This document shows positions 9,177 through 17,683 of a DNA stretch of 64,000 bases, one piece after another. The stretch covers positions 992,001 to 1,056,000 of the forward strand of contig OY969922.1 of assembly GCA_963704595.1 (NCBI GenBank), in the 5' to 3' direction. The DNA comes from Acuticoccus sp963704595. Lineage in GTDB: Bacteria; Pseudomonadota; Alphaproteobacteria; Rhizobiales; Amorphaceae. The notes below the pieces were generated by a model that saw only the letters and a list, made by a program, of their open reading frames with translations, made no database searches and was not told where the DNA came from. The translations under genes were made by a program, and so were the position numbers. Position 1 is the stretch's first letter, and every line of letters begins with the position of its first letter.

Positions 9177-10109
9177 TCAGAGGAGCCCGCGCCAGAGGGC
9201 CGGGTCGGGCGGATCGGCGTCGCGGTGTTCGGCGTAGGTGGCGAGGCGGAGGGTGCCGCGGTCGAGCGCGACGATGCCCTTGCGCCCGTCCGCGATGGCG
9301 TCCACCGCAAGCGCGGCGTAGGCGGCCGCGGCGGCGCGGTCGCGCACGGTGGGCGAGCCGCCGCGCTGGGCATGGCCGAGCCGCACCATCCTGAGCCGCG
9401 TCGAGACCCCTTCGGCAACTGCGGCAAGGACGGCGTCGAGGTCCGGTACTCCCTCGCTGGCGACCACCAGCGCGTGTTCTCCGTCCGCCAGCGCGTTGCG
9501 GACGGCGGCGGTCACGTCGTCGATATCCACGGGCCGTTCAGGGACGAGGGTCGCGACCGCGCCGGAGAGGCGACCGACGGCGGCGGCGATGTGGCCGGTG
9601 GGGCCGCCGAGCGTTTCGAGCGCGAAGAAGCGCGGCAGGCTTTCGGCGGTGTCGCGCAGCCGGTCGGCCGCCTCCATGCCGTAGGCGACGGCTGTGTCGA
9701 AGCCGAGCGACAGGTCGGTGACGGCGACGTCGTTGTCGATGGTGCCGGCGATGCCGACCACGGGGATGCCAGCCTCCTTAGCGATCCGCCCCGCGCCCGA
9801 AAGCGAACCGTTGCCACCGAGGATGACGAGGCCGCCGACGTCGAGCGCATCGAGGGCGCCGGCGATGTCGGCCAGACGCGAGGGAAGGTCGGGAAGGCGC
9901 GAGGTGCCGAGCCAGGTGCCGCCGAGCCGCGCGAAGCGTGCGGCCATGGCGGCGTCGATAAGGTCGGCACGGCGCTCCAGCAGTCCGGCAAAGCCTTGCG
10001 GAATGCCGAGCGCGGTCCAGCCGCGGGCGGTGGCGGCCCGTTCCACGCGCCAGACGGCGGCGTTCATGCCGGGGGAATCGCCGCCGGAGGTGAGGATGCC
10101 GAGGCGCAT
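9177..10109 (-). CDS. PfkA-like 6-phosphofructokinase family protein, variant ATP site
   Basis: 310 residues (E. coli PfkA has 320). The fold markers are ILTSGGDSPGMNAA (residues 5-18), TIDND (123-127, with catalytic Asp at 125) and LGHAQRGGSP. Two blocks differ from the textbook enzyme: GGDGS is GGNGS (N100 in place of the Mg-ATP aspartate), and the METMGR block is LETLGG, lacking the arginine that contacts the substrate phosphate. The Gly after N100 favours ATP over pyrophosphate as donor. With a LacD-type aldolase next door, a ketohexose-6-phosphate 1-kinase (for example tagatose-6-phosphate kinase) is a reasonable inference. Its ATG overlaps the upstream TGA by one base. Confidence 0.75.
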   Translation of the reverse strand: MRLGILTSGGDSPGMNAAVWRVERAATARGWTALGIPQGFAGLLERRADLIDAAMAARFARLGGTWLGTSRLPDLPSRLADIAGALDALDVGGLVILGGNGSLSGAGRIAKEAGIPVVGIAGTIDNDVAVTDLSLGFDTAVAYGMEAADRLRDTAESLPRFFALETLGGPTGHIAAAVGRLSGAVATLVPERPVDIDDVTAAVRNALADGEHALVVASEGVPDLDAVLAAVAEGVSTRLRMVRLGHAQRGGSPTVRDRAAAAAYAALAVDAIADGRKGIVALDRGTLRLATYAEHRDADPPDPALWRGLL

Positions 10110-10846
10110 CAGCCGCCCATCATCAGGCGGACAATCTCCTCGTCGGTGGTCTCGTCAGGCGTGCGCTCGCCGCCGACCTTGCCGCGGGCGAGCACGATGA
10201 TTCGGTCCGCCGCTGCAAAAATGTCCGGCAGGTTGTGGCTGATGAGGATGATGCCGACGCCATCGGCCTTCAGCCGCTTGATCAGCGCCATCACCTCGCG
10301 CTGCTCCGGCACGCCGAGCGCGGCGGTCGGCTCGTCCATGATGACGAGCCGCGCCTTCCAGTGGATCGCGCGGGCGATGGCGATCGCCTGCCGCTGCCCG
10401 CCCGAGAGGTTGTGCACCGGCAATGCCGCGTCCGGCACCACGATGCCGAGCCGCTCCAGCACCTTGGCGGCCTCGACGCGCATCCCCTTGCGGTCGACGA
10501 TGGGGATCCCCGCGATCCGCTTCGTCTTCTCGCGGCCGAGATAAAGGTTGAGGCCGACGTCGAGGTTATCGGCCAGCGCGAGGTCCTGATAGATCGTCTC
10601 GATGCCGGCGTCCCGCACCTCGGCGGGCGGGCGGCCGGTGATGACCTTGCCCTGGAAGGTGGCGCGGCCGCCGGACGGCTCATAGACGCCCGACAGCATC
10701 TTGATGACGGTGGACTTGCCGGCGCCGTTGTCGCCCGCCAGCACCACGCACTCGCCGGGGTATACGGAGAACGACACGTCCTTCACCGCCTCCACGCCGC
10801 CGAAGCGCTTGGACAGGTTCTCGGCAATCAGGAGAGGCTCGCTCAT
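10109..10846 (-). CDS. Ribose-type sugar ABC transporter ATP-binding protein (single domain)
   Basis: 245 residues, starting ATG at 10846 inside the permease stop (ATGA overlap). Walker A is GDNGAGKS, the Q-loop IETIYQDLAL, the signature LSGGQRQA, Walker B LVIMDEPTAALG and the H-loop LISHN. Sequence is closest to the carbohydrate-uptake-2 (Rbs/Xyl/Frc) group, but only one ATPase domain is present where RbsA has two; FrcA-type single-domain proteins are known. It powers the permease at 10843-11871. Confidence 0.88.
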   Translation of the reverse strand: MSEPLLIAENLSKRFGGVEAVKDVSFSVYPGECVVLAGDNGAGKSTVIKMLSGVYEPSGGRATFQGKVITGRPPAEVRDAGIETIYQDLALADNLDVGLNLYLGREKTKRIAGIPIVDRKGMRVEAAKVLERLGIVVPDAALPVHNLSGGQRQAIAIARAIHWKARLVIMDEPTAALGVPEQREVMALIKRLKADGVGIILISHNLPDIFAAADRIIVLARGKVGGERTPDETTDEEIVRLMMGG

Positions 10847-11871
10847 GACAGGTGCCCCGTCAGCTTGTCGCGCGACTGGTCGACGAGGACGGCCACGATG
10901 ATGACGAGGCCGACGGCCACGAACTGCCAGTAGGGCGGCAGGCCCGAGAACACGAGGCCGAACTGGATCGTCGCGATGATGATGGCGCCGATGACGGTGC
11001 CGATGATCGTGCCCTGCCCGCCGGTGAGGGACGCGCCGCCAATGAAGACGGCTGCGACGGCATAAAGCAGGATGGGTTCGCCCGCGTTGGCGGCGCCCGC
11101 CGAGAAGCGGCCGGTGTAGATGAGGCCGCCGACGCCCGCGGTGAACGCCGACAGGATGAAGAGCCACATCAGGTGCCGCTTGACGTTGATGCCCGCGCGC
11201 TCGGCCGAGGCGCGGTTGGCGCCGATGACGTAGGTGTGGACGCCGAATTTGGTGTGAGCCAGGAGGTAGTAGAAGCCGATCACCAGGACGATGGCGACCG
11301 CGATGGGCATCTCGATGCCAAAAATCTCGCCGTTGCCGAAGAAGCGCGCTTCCTCCGAGCGGATCGAGACGGTGGCGCCGCCGGCGACGATCAGCGCCAC
11401 CCCTCGCGCGACGCCGAAGGTGCCGAGCGTGCCGATGAACGACGGCACGTTGAGACTCGCCACCAACCACCCGTTGACGATGCCGACCCCGATGGCGCCG
11501 AGGATGCCCGCGCCCATGCCGAGGAACAGCGCCGCGAGGCCGCCCACCATCGGGTCGGTGATGCGGATGACAAGGGCCATCAGCACGGCGGCGAGGCCGG
11601 TGGAGAATGCGATGGAAAGGTCGATGTGCCCTGCGACGACGACCATCGTGAGCCCGAGGGCAAGGACCAGGATCTGTGCGGCGGCGACGCCGATCGCCTG
11701 GATGTTGTAGGCGCGGAAGATGAACGTGGTGCCGACGTTGCGCTGCGCATAGATCTCGAAGAAGGCGAGGATCAGCGCCAGGAACAGCCAGGACCAGCCG
11801 TTGAGGAGGGTCTTGATGACGGACTTCGCGGCGCTTGGCGGGGGCGCGGCGGACTGATGCGTGGAGGACAT
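10843..11871 (-). CDS. Ribose-type sugar ABC transporter permease
   Basis: 342 residues with a hydrophilic N-terminus (about 30 residues) and 8-10 hydrophobic segments. It shows the RbsC-family blocks: VVVAGHIDLSIAFSTGLAAV, GWLVASLNVPSFIGTLGTFGVARG, VIGANRASAERAGINV (cytoplasmic coupling loop) and GGQGTIIGTVIGA. It forms the homodimeric inner-membrane channel for the importer. The start at 11871 gives a normal length; the ribosome site is weak. The 79 bp between it and the binding-protein gene holds no other gene. Confidence 0.88.
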   Translation of the reverse strand: MSSTHQSAAPPPSAAKSVIKTLLNGWSWLFLALILAFFEIYAQRNVGTTFIFRAYNIQAIGVAAAQILVLALGLTMVVVAGHIDLSIAFSTGLAAVLMALVIRITDPMVGGLAALFLGMGAGILGAIGVGIVNGWLVASLNVPSFIGTLGTFGVARGVALIVAGGATVSIRSEEARFFGNGEIFGIEMPIAVAIVLVIGFYYLLAHTKFGVHTYVIGANRASAERAGINVKRHLMWLFILSAFTAGVGGLIYTGRFSAGAANAGEPILLYAVAAVFIGGASLTGGQGTIIGTVIGAIIIATIQFGLVFSGLPPYWQFVAVGLVIIVAVLVDQSRDKLTGHLS

Positions 11872-11950
11872 GTCGGCCTTCGCGTGGGGACTGGTACGAG
11901 CGGTGCGACGAGGGGGGCCGGCGGCCCCCCTCGCGCGGCGAAGCGGCGAC

Positions 11951-12934
11951 CTATTCGGAGTAGATGAACTTCTTGGTCTCTTCGTCATCCACGTTGTCGG
12001 CGTTGATGACCGTGAAGCCGGTGCCGATCGCAGGCGGCACGGACTGGCCCGTGAGGTGCGCGTAGGCGGTCATCACGCCGTAGTAGCCGATCTCGGCCGG
12101 GTGCTGCGCGATGGCGGCGTCGACGAGGCCGGAGCCGATGTTGTCGACGATCGACTGCGGCGCGTCGAACGCGATCACGGTGATGTCGCCGGACTTGTCG
12201 GCGCCCTGGACGCCGTTGGCGGCGCCGATGGCGGAGAAGAGGTTCGCGCCGAACACGCCCTTCACGTCCGGGTTGCGGGCGAAGACGGCGTTGAACTGCG
12301 AGGCTGCGAGCGAGGCGTCGTTCTCGTTGTACTGGGTGTCGAGCACGTTAATGTTCGGGAAGTTCTCCGACATCTCGGCCTTGAAGCCTTCTTCGCGCTG
12401 GTCGGTGGTGGAGATGCCGGGCCGCACGTTGGAGACGTAGACCGCGCCTTCCTCACCGATCGCCTCGGCCATGAAGCGCGCCGCCATCCGGCCGCCGCCG
12501 ACGTTGTCGGACGCGATGTAGGAGATCGGGAAGTCGCCGTCGCCGGAGCCGTCCTGATACTTGCCGTCACCGATGAAGGTGTCGACGGTGATGACCGGGA
12601 TGCCGGCCTCGTTGGCGCGCCGCAGCGGCTCGATGAGCTGGGTGGTGTCGGTCGGCGCGATCAGGATCGCGTCGGGGCCGCGGGCAATCACTGCGTCGAG
12701 CACGGGGGTCTGGAGCACCGGGTCGAACTCCTCGGCGCCCTGGAAGTCGACGGTGATGCCGAGGGCTTCGGCAGCGGCCTGCGCGCCGCGGTTCATGGTG
12801 ATGTAGAACGCATCTGTGGTGAGGCCGGGCACCAGCGTGATGGTGATGTCCTTGTTGTCCTGCGCGGTCGCAGGAACGGCGAGGGTAAGCGCGCCGAGCG
12901 CCGTCATTGCGGCAAGAGTCATCGTCTTGAGCAT
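11951..12934 (-). CDS. Ribose-type periplasmic sugar-binding protein
   Basis: 327 residues. The start at 12934 is set by an excellent GGAGGAGA ribosome site and opens a signal peptide MLKTMTLAAMTALGALTLA ending near PATA-QDNKD. The body is Peripla_BP_4 (RbsB/FrcB type): AQAAAEALGITVDFQGAEEFDP, ILIAPTDTTQLIEPLRRA and GIPVITVDTF. It captures a monosaccharide in the periplasm for the permease and ATPase downstream. First gene of the operon running left to the LacD-like aldolase. The ligand is unknown. Confidence 0.9.
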   Translation of the reverse strand: MLKTMTLAAMTALGALTLAVPATAQDNKDITITLVPGLTTDAFYITMNRGAQAAAEALGITVDFQGAEEFDPVLQTPVLDAVIARGPDAILIAPTDTTQLIEPLRRANEAGIPVITVDTFIGDGKYQDGSGDGDFPISYIASDNVGGGRMAARFMAEAIGEEGAVYVSNVRPGISTTDQREEGFKAEMSENFPNINVLDTQYNENDASLAASQFNAVFARNPDVKGVFGANLFSAIGAANGVQGADKSGDITVIAFDAPQSIVDNIGSGLVDAAIAQHPAEIGYYGVMTAYAHLTGQSVPPAIGTGFTVINADNVDDEETKKFIYSE

Positions 12935-13046
12935 ACTTGTCTCCTCCATGTAGCGGCCCGCCTTGCCCACCGCACTTCAACGGTGCGATCAGGATGACAG
13001 TGCCTTGTTTTGTTCGGGAAACCTACGCGCCGGTCATGGCTGTTAG

Positions 13047-13099
13047 CAAGGCGAAATATTGGCCTTGTGGGGCAACTATCCTCTTTGCAAGGGTGCAAA
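13047..13099. promoter_or_regulatory. Divergent promoter region with two candidate operators
   Basis: The 186 bp between the binding-protein gene and the PfkB gene is AT-richer than its surroundings and contains two perfect inverted repeats: CAAGGC/GCCTTG with a 9-base spacer (13047-13067) and TTTGCA/TGCAAA with a 4-base spacer (13084-13099). The second sits about 10 bases before the PfkB ribosome site. Both are suited to a dimeric sugar-responsive repressor. The regulator is unknown, and no experimental meaning is claimed. Confidence 0.4.
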
Positions 13100-13120
13100 T
13101 AAAACAATCAGGAGAAGCGC

Positions 13121-14068
13121 TTGGGCACGCCCGTCATCATCCTGTCGGCAGGGGAGTTGCTGGCCGAATTCATCGCCGTCGACAAAGGAGGCCGGCCGGT
13201 GGACGCGTCGCGCGTGACGCCGACGCTCTATGCCGGCCCGTTCCCGAGCGGCGCGCCCGCCATCGCCATCGACCAGGCCGCCCGCTGCGGCGCCGCCACG
13301 CGCATGTTCGGCGCCGTCGGCAACGACATCTTCGGCCGTGCGATCACCGACCGCCTCGCCGAGGGCGGGACGGACGTGTCGGGCATCGCGGTGGCGGACG
13401 ACCTGCCGACCGGGACGGCGCACGTCGCCTACAGCGGCGACGGCTCGCGCGCGTTCGTGTTCCACATCGCCGGCAGCGCGGCGGAGCGGTGCGTCGTCCC
13501 GGCCGTCCCGGCCGGCGCGATCCTGATGGTGTCCGGCTCCACGCTCGGCCTCCCGTCCCTTCGCGCCGCGATCCTCGACGCCGCGGTCAGGGTCCGCAAG
13601 GCGGGCGGGCGGATCGCGGTCGATCCCAACGTGCGGCCGGAGCTGATGCGCGATCCGGGCGCGGCGTCCTCGCTGGACGCACTTCTCGCCGGGGCCGACA
13701 TCGCAACACCAAGCGAGGAAGACCTTGCCGCCCTGATGCCGGGCGCCACGGTGGAGGACGCCGCCGCAAAGCTGCGCGCTTCAGGCGTCGGCACGGTGGC
13801 AGTCACCTGCGGCGCGGCGGGCGCCCGCGTCTTCCACGACGGGGGCGAGGAGCGGGTGGCCGGCCACCCGGTCGATGCCGTCGACCCGACGGGGGCGGGC
13901 GATGCGTTTGCTGCGACGTTCGTCGCGCTGCGCGCCGGTGGGGCGAGCGTTGCCGACGCGGCGCGGTTCGCCAACGCCGCAGGCGCGCTCGCCGTCACGC
14001 GGCTCGGCCCGATGGAGGGCAACAGCAGCCTCGGCAAGATCCGCGCCTTCCTCGGCGAGGCGGACTGA
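13121..14068 (+). CDS. PfkB-family carbohydrate kinase
   Basis: 315 residues from TTG at 13121, preceded by AGGAGA at good spacing. It has the PfkB fold with the C-terminal signature DPTGAGDAFAATF, where the last Asp is the catalytic base and the Gly run forms the anion hole. An earlier block, RCGAATRMFGAVGNDIFGRAI, matches the family's N-terminal motif. Family members phosphorylate fructose, tagatose, ribose, 2-keto-3-deoxygluconate and others. Divergent from the sugar importer, it may act on the imported sugar before the PfkA-like and LacD-like enzymes. Whether it or the ROK kinase makes the first phosphorylation cannot be decided from sequence. Confidence 0.85.
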   Translation: MGTPVIILSAGELLAEFIAVDKGGRPVDASRVTPTLYAGPFPSGAPAIAIDQAARCGAATRMFGAVGNDIFGRAITDRLAEGGTDVSGIAVADDLPTGTAHVAYSGDGSRAFVFHIAGSAAERCVVPAVPAGAILMVSGSTLGLPSLRAAILDAAVRVRKAGGRIAVDPNVRPELMRDPGAASSLDALLAGADIATPSEEDLAALMPGATVEDAAAKLRASGVGTVAVTCGAAGARVFHDGGEERVAGHPVDAVDPTGAGDAFAATFVALRAGGASVADAARFANAAGALAVTRLGPMEGNSSLGKIRAFLGEAD

Positions 14069-14214
14069 ACCGGAGCTGTCGCACCGGACGGGAGCTGCGC
14101 CGGGGGGCTGGACAGACTGCACAATCGCGCGGCACGCTCTCACTGCCGCTTGGCGGCGCTCACGACACGATCGAACCGCACCCCTGATCCAGGAAGGTGC
14201 GGCAGGGAGGACCG

Positions 14215-15249
14215 ATGGCTCGTTTCCGGGTCGCCATCAGCGGCGATTTCATCCACACCGACGGTTCGCCCGCCTTCTTCGATTTCGCCCGCTCCCCGCT
14301 CGGCGCCGATCCGGACGTCGAGCTCGCAGTCGTCGGCCCCAGGAGCGGCATCATCCCCGCCGATGCGCTGGAAGGGTTCGACGCGCTGATCCTCCTCACG
14401 CCGCGCTTCACCGCGCAGAGCGTGCCGTCGGACGGCCGCCTGTCGCTGATCGCCCGGTACGGCGTCGGCACCGACAACGTGGACATCGACGCCTGCACCG
14501 CAAACGGGATCGCCGTTTCCATCACCCCCGACGGCGTGCGCCGCCCGGTCGCCGTGTCGATCCTCACCTATGTCCTCGCGCTCTCGCAGCGGCTCGGCAT
14601 CAAGGACCGGATCACCCGGCTCGGGGCGGAGGGATGGGCCGCGCGCGAGCACCACATCGGCACCGGCCTCAAGGGCCGCGTCCTCGGCTCGCTCGGCATC
14701 GGCAACGTCGGCGCCGAGCTCTACCGGCTCGCCGCACCGCTGGAGATGGAGCACATCGCGTACGACCCGTTCGCCGACCCCAAGTCCGCCGGGGTCCACG
14801 GCGTGCGCCTCGTCGGGCTCGAGGAGCTGTTCGAGCGGTCCGACTTCCTGTCCGTCAGCTGTCCGCTGACCGACGAAACCCACCACATCGTCAACGCCGA
14901 CCGCCTGGCGCGGATGAAGCCGACCGCCTTCCTCATCAACACCGCACGCGGACCGATCGTCGACCAGCGCGCCCTCACCGAGGCGCTGCGTGAAGGCTGG
15001 ATCGCCGGCGCAGGGCTCGACGTGTTTGAGCACGAGCCGACCGCGCCCGACGATCCGCTGATGCAGATGTCCAACGTGATCCTCTCCCCGCACTCGATCT
15101 GCTGGACCGACCAGTGCTTCGCCGACATCGGCGCCTGCAACATCGACGCGGTGGCGGCGGTGCGGCGCGGCGAGGTCCCGCGCGGGCTCCTCAACCGCGC
15201 GGTGCTCGACAGCCCGACATGGCGGCGCCGGCAGATCCGCTCCGCCTGA
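14215..15249 (+). CDS. D-2-hydroxyacid dehydrogenase family protein
   Basis: 344 residues; ATG at 14215 follows GGGAGGACCG. The NAD(P) site is GSLGIGNVGAELYRLA (near residue 162). The catalytic Arg, Glu and His are visible in INTARGPIVDQ, GLDVFEHEP and SPHSICWTDQ. The family reduces 2-keto acids or oxidises D-2-hydroxy acids (glycerate, phosphoglycerate, lactate, hydroxypyruvate). The C-terminus lacks an ACT domain, so it is not a long PHGDH. It lies 146 bp after the PfkB gene and before a Gfo/Idh/MocA gene, in a sugar-catabolic setting. Substrate unknown. Confidence 0.85.
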   Translation: MARFRVAISGDFIHTDGSPAFFDFARSPLGADPDVELAVVGPRSGIIPADALEGFDALILLTPRFTAQSVPSDGRLSLIARYGVGTDNVDIDACTANGIAVSITPDGVRRPVAVSILTYVLALSQRLGIKDRITRLGAEGWAAREHHIGTGLKGRVLGSLGIGNVGAELYRLAAPLEMEHIAYDPFADPKSAGVHGVRLVGLEELFERSDFLSVSCPLTDETHHIVNADRLARMKPTAFLINTARGPIVDQRALTEALREGWIAGAGLDVFEHEPTAPDDPLMQMSNVILSPHSICWTDQCFADIGACNIDAVAAVRRGEVPRGLLNRAVLDSPTWRRRQIRSA

Positions 15250-15360
15250 CACGATGAGACGGAAAGGCGCGCGGGGCGGCGCGGCCGGGTGCTATCACCG
15301 CCGTCGCCGCGCATGGCGGCCGGCGGCGCGATCCGGCGCCCCGATGGATGGAGCGACCCC

Positions 15361-16404
15361 ATGACATACCGCGGCGCCCTGATCGGCTGCGGCTTCTTCG
15401 CCGAGAACCACATGCACGGCTGGGCGGACGCCGAAGGCGCCGAAATCGTCGCCGTGTGCGACCTCGACCGCGCCAAGGCCGAAGGCATGGCCGAACGCTT
15501 CGGCATCCCCGCCGTCTACACCGACGCCGAGGCGATGCTCGCCGGCGAGAAGCCCGACTTCGTCGACGTCGCGACCACCGTCTCCTCCCACCGCCCGCTG
15601 GTCGAGCTCGCGCTCGCGCACGGTGCGCTGACGGTGTGCCAGAAGCCCTTCGCCGAGACCTATGCCGACGCGAAGGCGATGGTCGACGCCGCGAAGGCCG
15701 CGAACAGACCCCTCATCATCCACGAGAATTTCCGCTGGGAGGCGCCGCTGATGGCGCTGAAGGCCGAGCTCGACGCCGGCATCATCGGCGCGCCGACCTA
15801 CGCGCGACTCTCTTTCCGCCACGGCTACGACGTCTACGCCAACCAGCCCTATCTTGCCGAGACGGAGCGGTTCGCGCTGATGGACGTCGGTCTCCACCTC
15901 TTTGACACCGCCCGCTATCTCCTCGGCGACGCGGTGGACATTCACTGCCGCACCCAGAGCCTCAAGCCCGGCATCGCCGGCGAGGACGCGTTCGTCGCGA
16001 CGCTCGGCCACAGGAGCGGCGTCGTCTCCACCATCGAGTGCTCGTTCTTCTCCAAGATCGCGCCCGACCCGTTCCCGCAGACGCTCGCCTGGATCGAGGG
16101 CATGGAGGGCACGCTGGAGCTCACCGGCGACTACCAGCTCCGCCTTCACAAGAACGGCACGCTCACCGCGCGCGACGTTGAGCCCGCGGTCCCGTCATGG
16201 GGCGCGCGGCCGTGGCACGCGGTGCAGGATTCGGTCGTCGCGTTCGAGCGGCATGTTGTCGACGTGCTGGGTGGACGGGCCGAGCCGCAGCCCTCCGGCG
16301 AGCACAACCTCGAGACCATGGCGATGGCGCTCGCGGCCTACCGCTCCGCCGAGACAGGGGCCACGGTGAACCTTGCCGAGTTCGTCGCCGCCGGCGCGGT
16401 CTAG
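15361..16404 (+). CDS. Gfo/Idh/MocA family oxidoreductase
   Basis: 347 residues from ATG at 15361. The Rossmann opening is YRGALIGCGFFAENHMHGW, followed by the family's CQKPFAE block (catalytic-region Lys of the EKP type) and HENFRWEAPLMALK. The C-terminal alpha/beta domain binds substrate. Members oxidise or reduce sugars and inositols with NAD(P). It is convergent with the LacI-type regulator, leaving only 2 bp between the stops. A second member of the family is on the far side of that regulator, suggesting a common pathway. Substrate not predictable. Confidence 0.87.
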   Translation: MTYRGALIGCGFFAENHMHGWADAEGAEIVAVCDLDRAKAEGMAERFGIPAVYTDAEAMLAGEKPDFVDVATTVSSHRPLVELALAHGALTVCQKPFAETYADAKAMVDAAKAANRPLIIHENFRWEAPLMALKAELDAGIIGAPTYARLSFRHGYDVYANQPYLAETERFALMDVGLHLFDTARYLLGDAVDIHCRTQSLKPGIAGEDAFVATLGHRSGVVSTIECSFFSKIAPDPFPQTLAWIEGMEGTLELTGDYQLRLHKNGTLTARDVEPAVPSWGARPWHAVQDSVVAFERHVVDVLGGRAEPQPSGEHNLETMAMALAAYRSAETGATVNLAEFVAAGAV

Positions 16405-16406
16405 GC

Positions 16407-17441
16407 TCAGGCCTCCGGGATGTTCTCGCGCAGGATGACCTGCAGGCGCGGCAGGTGCGGCTCGTAGGGCTCGCCCCGGATGGCGGTGGCGAGGATGTTG
16501 AGCGCCTCGCGCGCCTCGACCCTGGGGTTCTGGTCGATCACAGCGTCGACCGTGCCGTCGAGGAGGTGGGTGCGCGTCGCCTCCGTGAGGTCGTGCGCGA
16601 TGAAGACGACGTCGCCCACCCGCCCCGCCGCCTTCAGCGCCCGCGCGATGCCGACATTGCCGCCGCCGATGTTGTAGATCGCCGCGAGACCGGGGCGCGC
16701 CTCGAGCAGCGCCGCCGCCTCGTCGAAGGCGCGGTCCTCGGCGTCCCGCGTCTCGCGCAGCTCCACGATCTCCAGCGACGGGAAGTCCTCCGCAAGAACG
16801 TGGCGGAAGCCCATCTCGCGCTCCTCGTGCCCGCGGTAGGAGAGTGAGCCCGCGAACAGCGCCACCTCGGCGGACGGACGCGGGCCGAGAAAGCGGCCGA
16901 GCATGTAGCCCGCGAGGCGCCCCGCCGCCCGGTTGTCGACGCCGACGTAGGCGATCCGCGGCACGTGGTGCACGTCGGACGCGAGGGTGACGAGGCGGAT
17001 GCCGCGCGCGTCCGCCGCCCGCATCGCCTCGCGCACGACGGGGTGGTCGAGCGCGACGATGCCGACGCCTTCGGTCTCCGCCGGCAGGGCGTTGAGCGCG
17101 TCAGCCAGCCGCTCGGGGCTGAAGCCTTCTATCCGGCGGACCGACACTGCGAGCTGCGGGCGCGCCGCGGCAAGGCCCGAGAGGTGGCCGGCGAGGTTCG
17201 CGATGAACGGGTTGTCGCCGGCCGGCAGGATGAAGGCGAGCTCGGTGGTGCCGATGCCGCCGTCGCCGAGGCCGGTCGCGCCGAAGTAGCCGAGGCGGCG
17301 CGCGGTCTCCATCACGATGTCGCGCGTCCGCTCGCGCACGCCGGGGCGGTTGTTGAGGACGCGGTCCACCGTGGCTGAGGAGACGCCCGCTTCGCGCGCG
17401 ATGTCGTGGAGTGTCGTCCGCAAGCCCGCCAACCTTTCCAT
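16407..17441 (-). CDS. LacI-family transcriptional regulator
   Basis: 344 residues from ATG at 17441. The N-terminal helix-turn-helix TLHDIAREAGVSSATVDRVLNNRPGVRERTRDIV (positions about 10-43) is followed by a hinge and a periplasmic-binding-type ligand domain (AFILPAGDNPFIANLAG, IAYVGVDNRAAGRLAGYML). It probably binds a sugar or polyol and controls the divergent operon beginning at 17684. A perfect palindrome lies between the two starts. Members can repress their own gene through the same operator. Confidence 0.9.
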   Translation of the reverse strand: MERLAGLRTTLHDIAREAGVSSATVDRVLNNRPGVRERTRDIVMETARRLGYFGATGLGDGGIGTTELAFILPAGDNPFIANLAGHLSGLAAARPQLAVSVRRIEGFSPERLADALNALPAETEGVGIVALDHPVVREAMRAADARGIRLVTLASDVHHVPRIAYVGVDNRAAGRLAGYMLGRFLGPRPSAEVALFAGSLSYRGHEEREMGFRHVLAEDFPSLEIVELRETRDAEDRAFDEAAALLEARPGLAAIYNIGGGNVGIARALKAAGRVGDVVFIAHDLTEATRTHLLDGTVDAVIDQNPRVEAREALNILATAIRGEPYEPHLPRLQVILRENIPEA

Positions 17442-17516
17442 CTTCGCCCGCCGGGCCTCCCCGCCTCTTAATGCGGAGGGCCGGTGCCGTGAAGGCACCA
17501 TCGAGATGCCGTGTTT

Positions 17517-17546
17517 TGATGTTGACGATGATGTCACATCACATCA
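17517..17546. promoter_or_regulatory. Palindromic operator candidate for the LacI-type regulator
   Basis: A perfect 13-base palindrome, TGATGTCACATCA (17529-17541), is flanked by a further TGATGT on the left (17517-17522) and an overlapping ACATCA on the right (17541-17546). It lies in the 240 bp between the divergent LacI-type gene and the Gfo/Idh/MocA gene at 17684, the usual place for a LacI-family operator. Assignment to that regulator is inferred from position and symmetry. Confidence 0.55.
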
Positions 17547-17683
17547 ATATGCCGCAAAACAGCGGTCGGACAAACAGGAAAAGCCGGCCTGCCCTGGGAG
17601 GGGACGACGATGCCGACAGGTTCCGCGCCGGACGGGCACGCCCGCTGCGCCGGTATCGCCCCGGCCGCCTGATGGAGGACACC

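Noticed and set aside
10109..11470. Long minus-strand frame joining part of the permease to the ATPase
   Set aside because: The extra N-terminus is the permease gene read in the wrong frame. The ATPase has its own ATG at 10846 in an ATGA overlap.
17411..17683. Upstream extension of the second Gfo/Idh/MocA gene
   Set aside because: It would cross the palindromic operator and the start of the divergent regulator. The ATG at 17684 has GGAGG and begins at the conserved region.
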